NCBI GenBank assembly: GCA_012519365.1
Contig: JAAYQH010000413.1
Coordinates: 1 to 5,366, forward strand
Length of the DNA: 5,366 nt
Source of the DNA: Planctomycetota bacterium
GTDB taxonomy: Bacteria; Planctomycetota; Phycisphaerae; Sedimentisphaerales; Anaerohalosphaeraceae
Direction: 5' to 3'
The notes under the pieces are model-generated. The model saw only the letters and a list, made by a program, of their open reading frames with translations, was not told the origin of the DNA and did not search any database. Made by a program: the position numbers and the translations under genes. Shown here piece by piece: positions 3,791-5,366 of the stretch. How positions within the stretch are numbered: position 1 is the first letter of the stretch; every line of letters begins with the position of its first letter.

Positions 3791-5236
3791 ATGGCAGCCA
3801 GAGGCTCGCAAAGCAATAGCAATGCGATGTTGTATTCGCTCATTACGTTCGTGGGGCTGTTTGTCATCGCTACAGTTTGCGCCGTTATCTTTTATGTCAA
3901 ATCGGAAGAGTATCGCACGCAGCTTGAGACCCTAAGAACCGACACCGATCGAATTGCGACAGCCGCTGAACGAGCGGCGATGAGCCGTATCGTGGGCAAA
4001 TCTGAATCGGGCAAGAGTTATATGGCCAAGATGCAGTCTCTGCTTGATACCCTCTATCAAGCGATCACCGGTTTGGAACCGTCGGCCGAAGTTCCCGCCG
4101 ACGTCAAGGTCAACACGGCGATTATGCAGATCAACAATGCCATTGCGGCCCTGGGGTCAGATGCCAATCCTGCCTTGGGTGCGCAAGGGATCGCTTTGGT
4201 TAATATGATTAAGGATCTCAAAGAGAAACTGGAAGGCAGCCGCACCCAAGTGGCGCAGCTTGGCGATGCGTTATCCGCCCTGCAGGATGAATTTGATATG
4301 CTTCAGACACAAATGCAGCAGCGTCAGAATCTGTTTCTCAATGAACTGGAAACATCGCAATCGCTGATTGATCAGATTCGCGCAGAATACAACGCTCTTC
4401 GTGAGCAAATGGATAAGGCCACCGAAGAGCAGATCGCCACCTATCGTGAGCGCCTGGAAAACGAACAGGCACGCCTGCGGGCCCGTCAACTGGAGTTGCA
4501 GGAGCTTGAACAGAAACTCCAGGAAACCGAATCGATGCTGCAGGAGGCCCTGGCAAAACTGGAAGGTATCAAGCCGCGTCCGGATGTGGAGGTGGCCGCG
4601 TACAGGCCGGATGCAAAAATTATCCGCGTCGATCTTCAGAATGAATTGGTGACGCTGGATATTGGAACAAAAGATCGCGTTTATCCGGGGCTAACCTTTG
4701 CGATTTATCAAAGTAATGTCCCCATTCCGGAAGATGGCAAAGGAAAAGCAGAAATCGAAGTCTTTCAGGTGGGTCAGCAGGTCAGCGTCGCACGGATCGT
4801 CACTTGGGACAAGCGAAATCCTGTCGTCCCTGATGATCTTGTGGTGAACCTGATCTGGGATCCCAAGATGAACAATAAATTTGTTATCGTCGGTGACTTT
4901 GATACGACAGGAGATGGTCGGATTGACCCGAAAGGAGCCGACCACGTCAAAGATTTGATCGAACGCTGGGGCGGCATCATTCAGGATGATATTACCATTG
5001 ATACGGATTTTGTGATTGTGGGCATTGAGCCGACGATTCCGGAACGGCCGACAGCAGATGAGTTGGATGCGGATCCGACCGCGTTTCAGCGTTATGAAAA
5101 TGCGATGCAGCGTGCCCGAAAATACAACGAAATGCTTACCAAAGCCGAAAAACTTCGGGTGCCGGTCTTCAACTATGAGCGATTCCTGTATCTGATCGGC
5201 TATAACACACTGGCGGCCAGAATGGGGATCAATTAA
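3791..5236 (+). CDS. Membrane-anchored coiled-coil protein with beta-rich domain and C-terminal BRCT-like domain
   Basis: I do not recognise a named gene. The 481 residues divide clearly. A polar N-terminus (1-12) is followed by a membrane helix (14-36, LYSLITFVGLFVIATVCAVIFYV), then helices rich in heptads, with a strong coiled coil at about 135-258 (LQDEFDMLQTQMQQRQ, QELEQKLQETESMLQEALAKLE). A beta-rich segment follows at 262-357: KIIRVDLQNELVTLDIGTKDRVYPGLTFAIY, then AEIEVFQVGQQVSVARIV, a 'v.idlG..dgV.pGm.f.Vy' pattern seen in small barrel domains of envelope proteins. The end (362-471) reads like a BRCT domain: KFVIVGDF, then HVKDLIERWGGII, DTDFVIVG and KAEKLRVPVFNYERFLYLI, parallel to the BRCT module of bacterial NAD-dependent DNA ligase. 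DTTGDGRIDPKG (371-382) inside it resembles a calcium-binding EF-hand/dockerin loop. The anchor-coiled coil-beta order recalls MreC, but there is no clear sequence match. It is probably a single-gene unit with its own promoter. Its side of the membrane is uncertain. Confidence 0.85.
   Translation: MAARGSQSNSNAMLYSLITFVGLFVIATVCAVIFYVKSEEYRTQLETLRTDTDRIATAAERAAMSRIVGKSESGKSYMAKMQSLLDTLYQAITGLEPSAEVPADVKVNTAIMQINNAIAALGSDANPALGAQGIALVNMIKDLKEKLEGSRTQVAQLGDALSALQDEFDMLQTQMQQRQNLFLNELETSQSLIDQIRAEYNALREQMDKATEEQIATYRERLENEQARLRARQLELQELEQKLQETESMLQEALAKLEGIKPRPDVEVAAYRPDAKIIRVDLQNELVTLDIGTKDRVYPGLTFAIYQSNVPIPEDGKGKAEIEVFQVGQQVSVARIVTWDKRNPVVPDDLVVNLIWDPKMNNKFVIVGDFDTTGDGRIDPKGADHVKDLIERWGGIIQDDITIDTDFVIVGIEPTIPERPTADELDADPTAFQRYENAMQRARKYNEMLTKAEKLRVPVFNYERFLYLIGYNTLAARMGIN
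4874..5203 (+). other. BRCT-like domain region of the 481-residue protein (residues 362-471)
   Basis: Elements in order are beta-1 KFVIVGDF, helix-1 DHVKDLIERW, the GG turn plus beta-2 (GGIIQDDIT), beta-3 TDFVIVG, an enlarged loop of about 37 residues, then helix KAEKLR, beta-4 VPVF and the closing helix NYERFLYLIG. The GG after helix 1, the 'TD-hydrophobic-VIVG' strand and the 'KA..L.VPV....F..L' end are the recognised BRCT landmarks. The canonical Trp of the last helix is absent. The call is from pattern recognition only. Confidence 0.65.
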
Positions 5237-5366
5237 ATCCGCGGTTCAAGACCGATAGAGGCAACAAAAATGCGACCGGTGAAGTTGCGCGCGTCGGGAT
5301 TCTGCACAAAACCTTGTTTAAGGCCCGCACACGTTACCGTTGCCATGGCGTGGACGCTGACCGGCA
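5233..5366 (-). CDS. nnrE: Probable NAD(P)H-hydrate epimerase (YjeF N-terminal domain), C-terminal end, 5' part outside window
   Basis: One minus-strand frame is open from the window edge to a TAA at 5235-5233, giving 44 residues. The sequence HAMATVTCAGLKQGFV, then NFTGRIFVASIGLEP, fits the end of the YjeF N-terminal domain, where 'A..TVTF...K.G' and 'y.G.v.v.dIGiP' are conserved. This enzyme interconverts R and S epimers of damaged NAD(P)H hydrate in nicotinamide nucleotide repair. The protein stops right after this strand, so it would be a stand-alone epimerase rather than the fused epimerase-dehydratase form. The stop codon lies in the palindrome TTAA (5233-5236), shared with the stop of the convergent 481-residue gene, so the two genes overlap by 4 bp. 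The identification rests on a short tail; the rest of the gene would settle it. Confidence 0.65.
   Translation of the reverse strand, partial: PVSVHAMATVTCAGLKQGFVQNPDARNFTGRIFVASIGLEPRI

Noticed and set aside
3693..3935. Plus-strand 80-residue frame overlapping the start of the 481-residue gene
   Set aside because: It would start at or before the probable transcription start and overlaps the membrane-helix coding region in another frame; no motif seen.
4338..4556. Antisense frames inside the coiled-coil coding region
   Set aside because: They are shadows of a heptad-rich coding sequence; the plus frame has a ribosome binding site, membrane helix and coherent domains.
5270..5366. Plus-strand ATG frame open to the window end
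   Set aside because: It has only a distant, poor ribosome binding site, and the opposite strand carries a better-supported NAD(P)H-hydrate epimerase tail over the same bases.

Overview
The window looks like a chromosomal piece from a Gram-negative-type bacterium of moderate GC content. The evidence for an outer envelope is a heptosyltransferase-type glycosyltransferase followed by an overlapping WaaP-like sugar kinase, a pair that normally works on lipopolysaccharide core. The long membrane-anchored coiled-coil protein and the general gene style remind me of Planctomycetes/Phycisphaerae-type genomes, but no marker gene here proves a phylum. I see no transposase, integrase, tRNA, rRNA or CRISPR array.

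Layout: (1) 1-1219, plus strand: the 3' part of a family 9 glycosyltransferase and an InaA/WaaP-like kinase whose start overlaps its end by 8 bp. (2) 1238-3405, minus strand: a tight three-gene unit read right to left, made of a nucleotidyltransferase-fold protein with an altered active-site motif, a secreted and membrane-anchored TPM-domain protein with a Gly/Phe-rich tail, and a LemA protein. It converges on the sugar-kinase unit with only 18 bp between stops. (3) 3406-3790: a 385-bp divergent intergenic region holding an imperfect inverted repeat, three TTGGGCC copies, a TTGACGTCAA palindrome lying on a likely -35 element, and a GC hairpin followed by six T in the leader of the next gene. 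(4) 3791-5236, plus strand: a 481-residue protein with an N-terminal membrane anchor, a long coiled coil, a beta-rich domain and a C-terminal BRCT-like domain. (5) 5233-5366, minus strand: the C-terminal end of a probable NAD(P)H-hydrate epimerase, too short to show up as a full ORF. Its stop codon interlocks with that of the 481-residue gene in a shared TTAA.

How they fit together: the first pair should build and phosphorylate envelope oligosaccharide. TPM and LemA proteins are often neighbours and both are envelope proteins of poorly known function. Here they are translationally tied to a nucleotidyltransferase-like protein whose second motif acid is Asn. The 481-residue protein is the most unusual item. 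Its topology (anchor, coiled coil, beta domain) resembles that of MreC-like envelope scaffolds, but it ends in a BRCT-like module, which is normally found in cytoplasmic DNA-repair and replication proteins.
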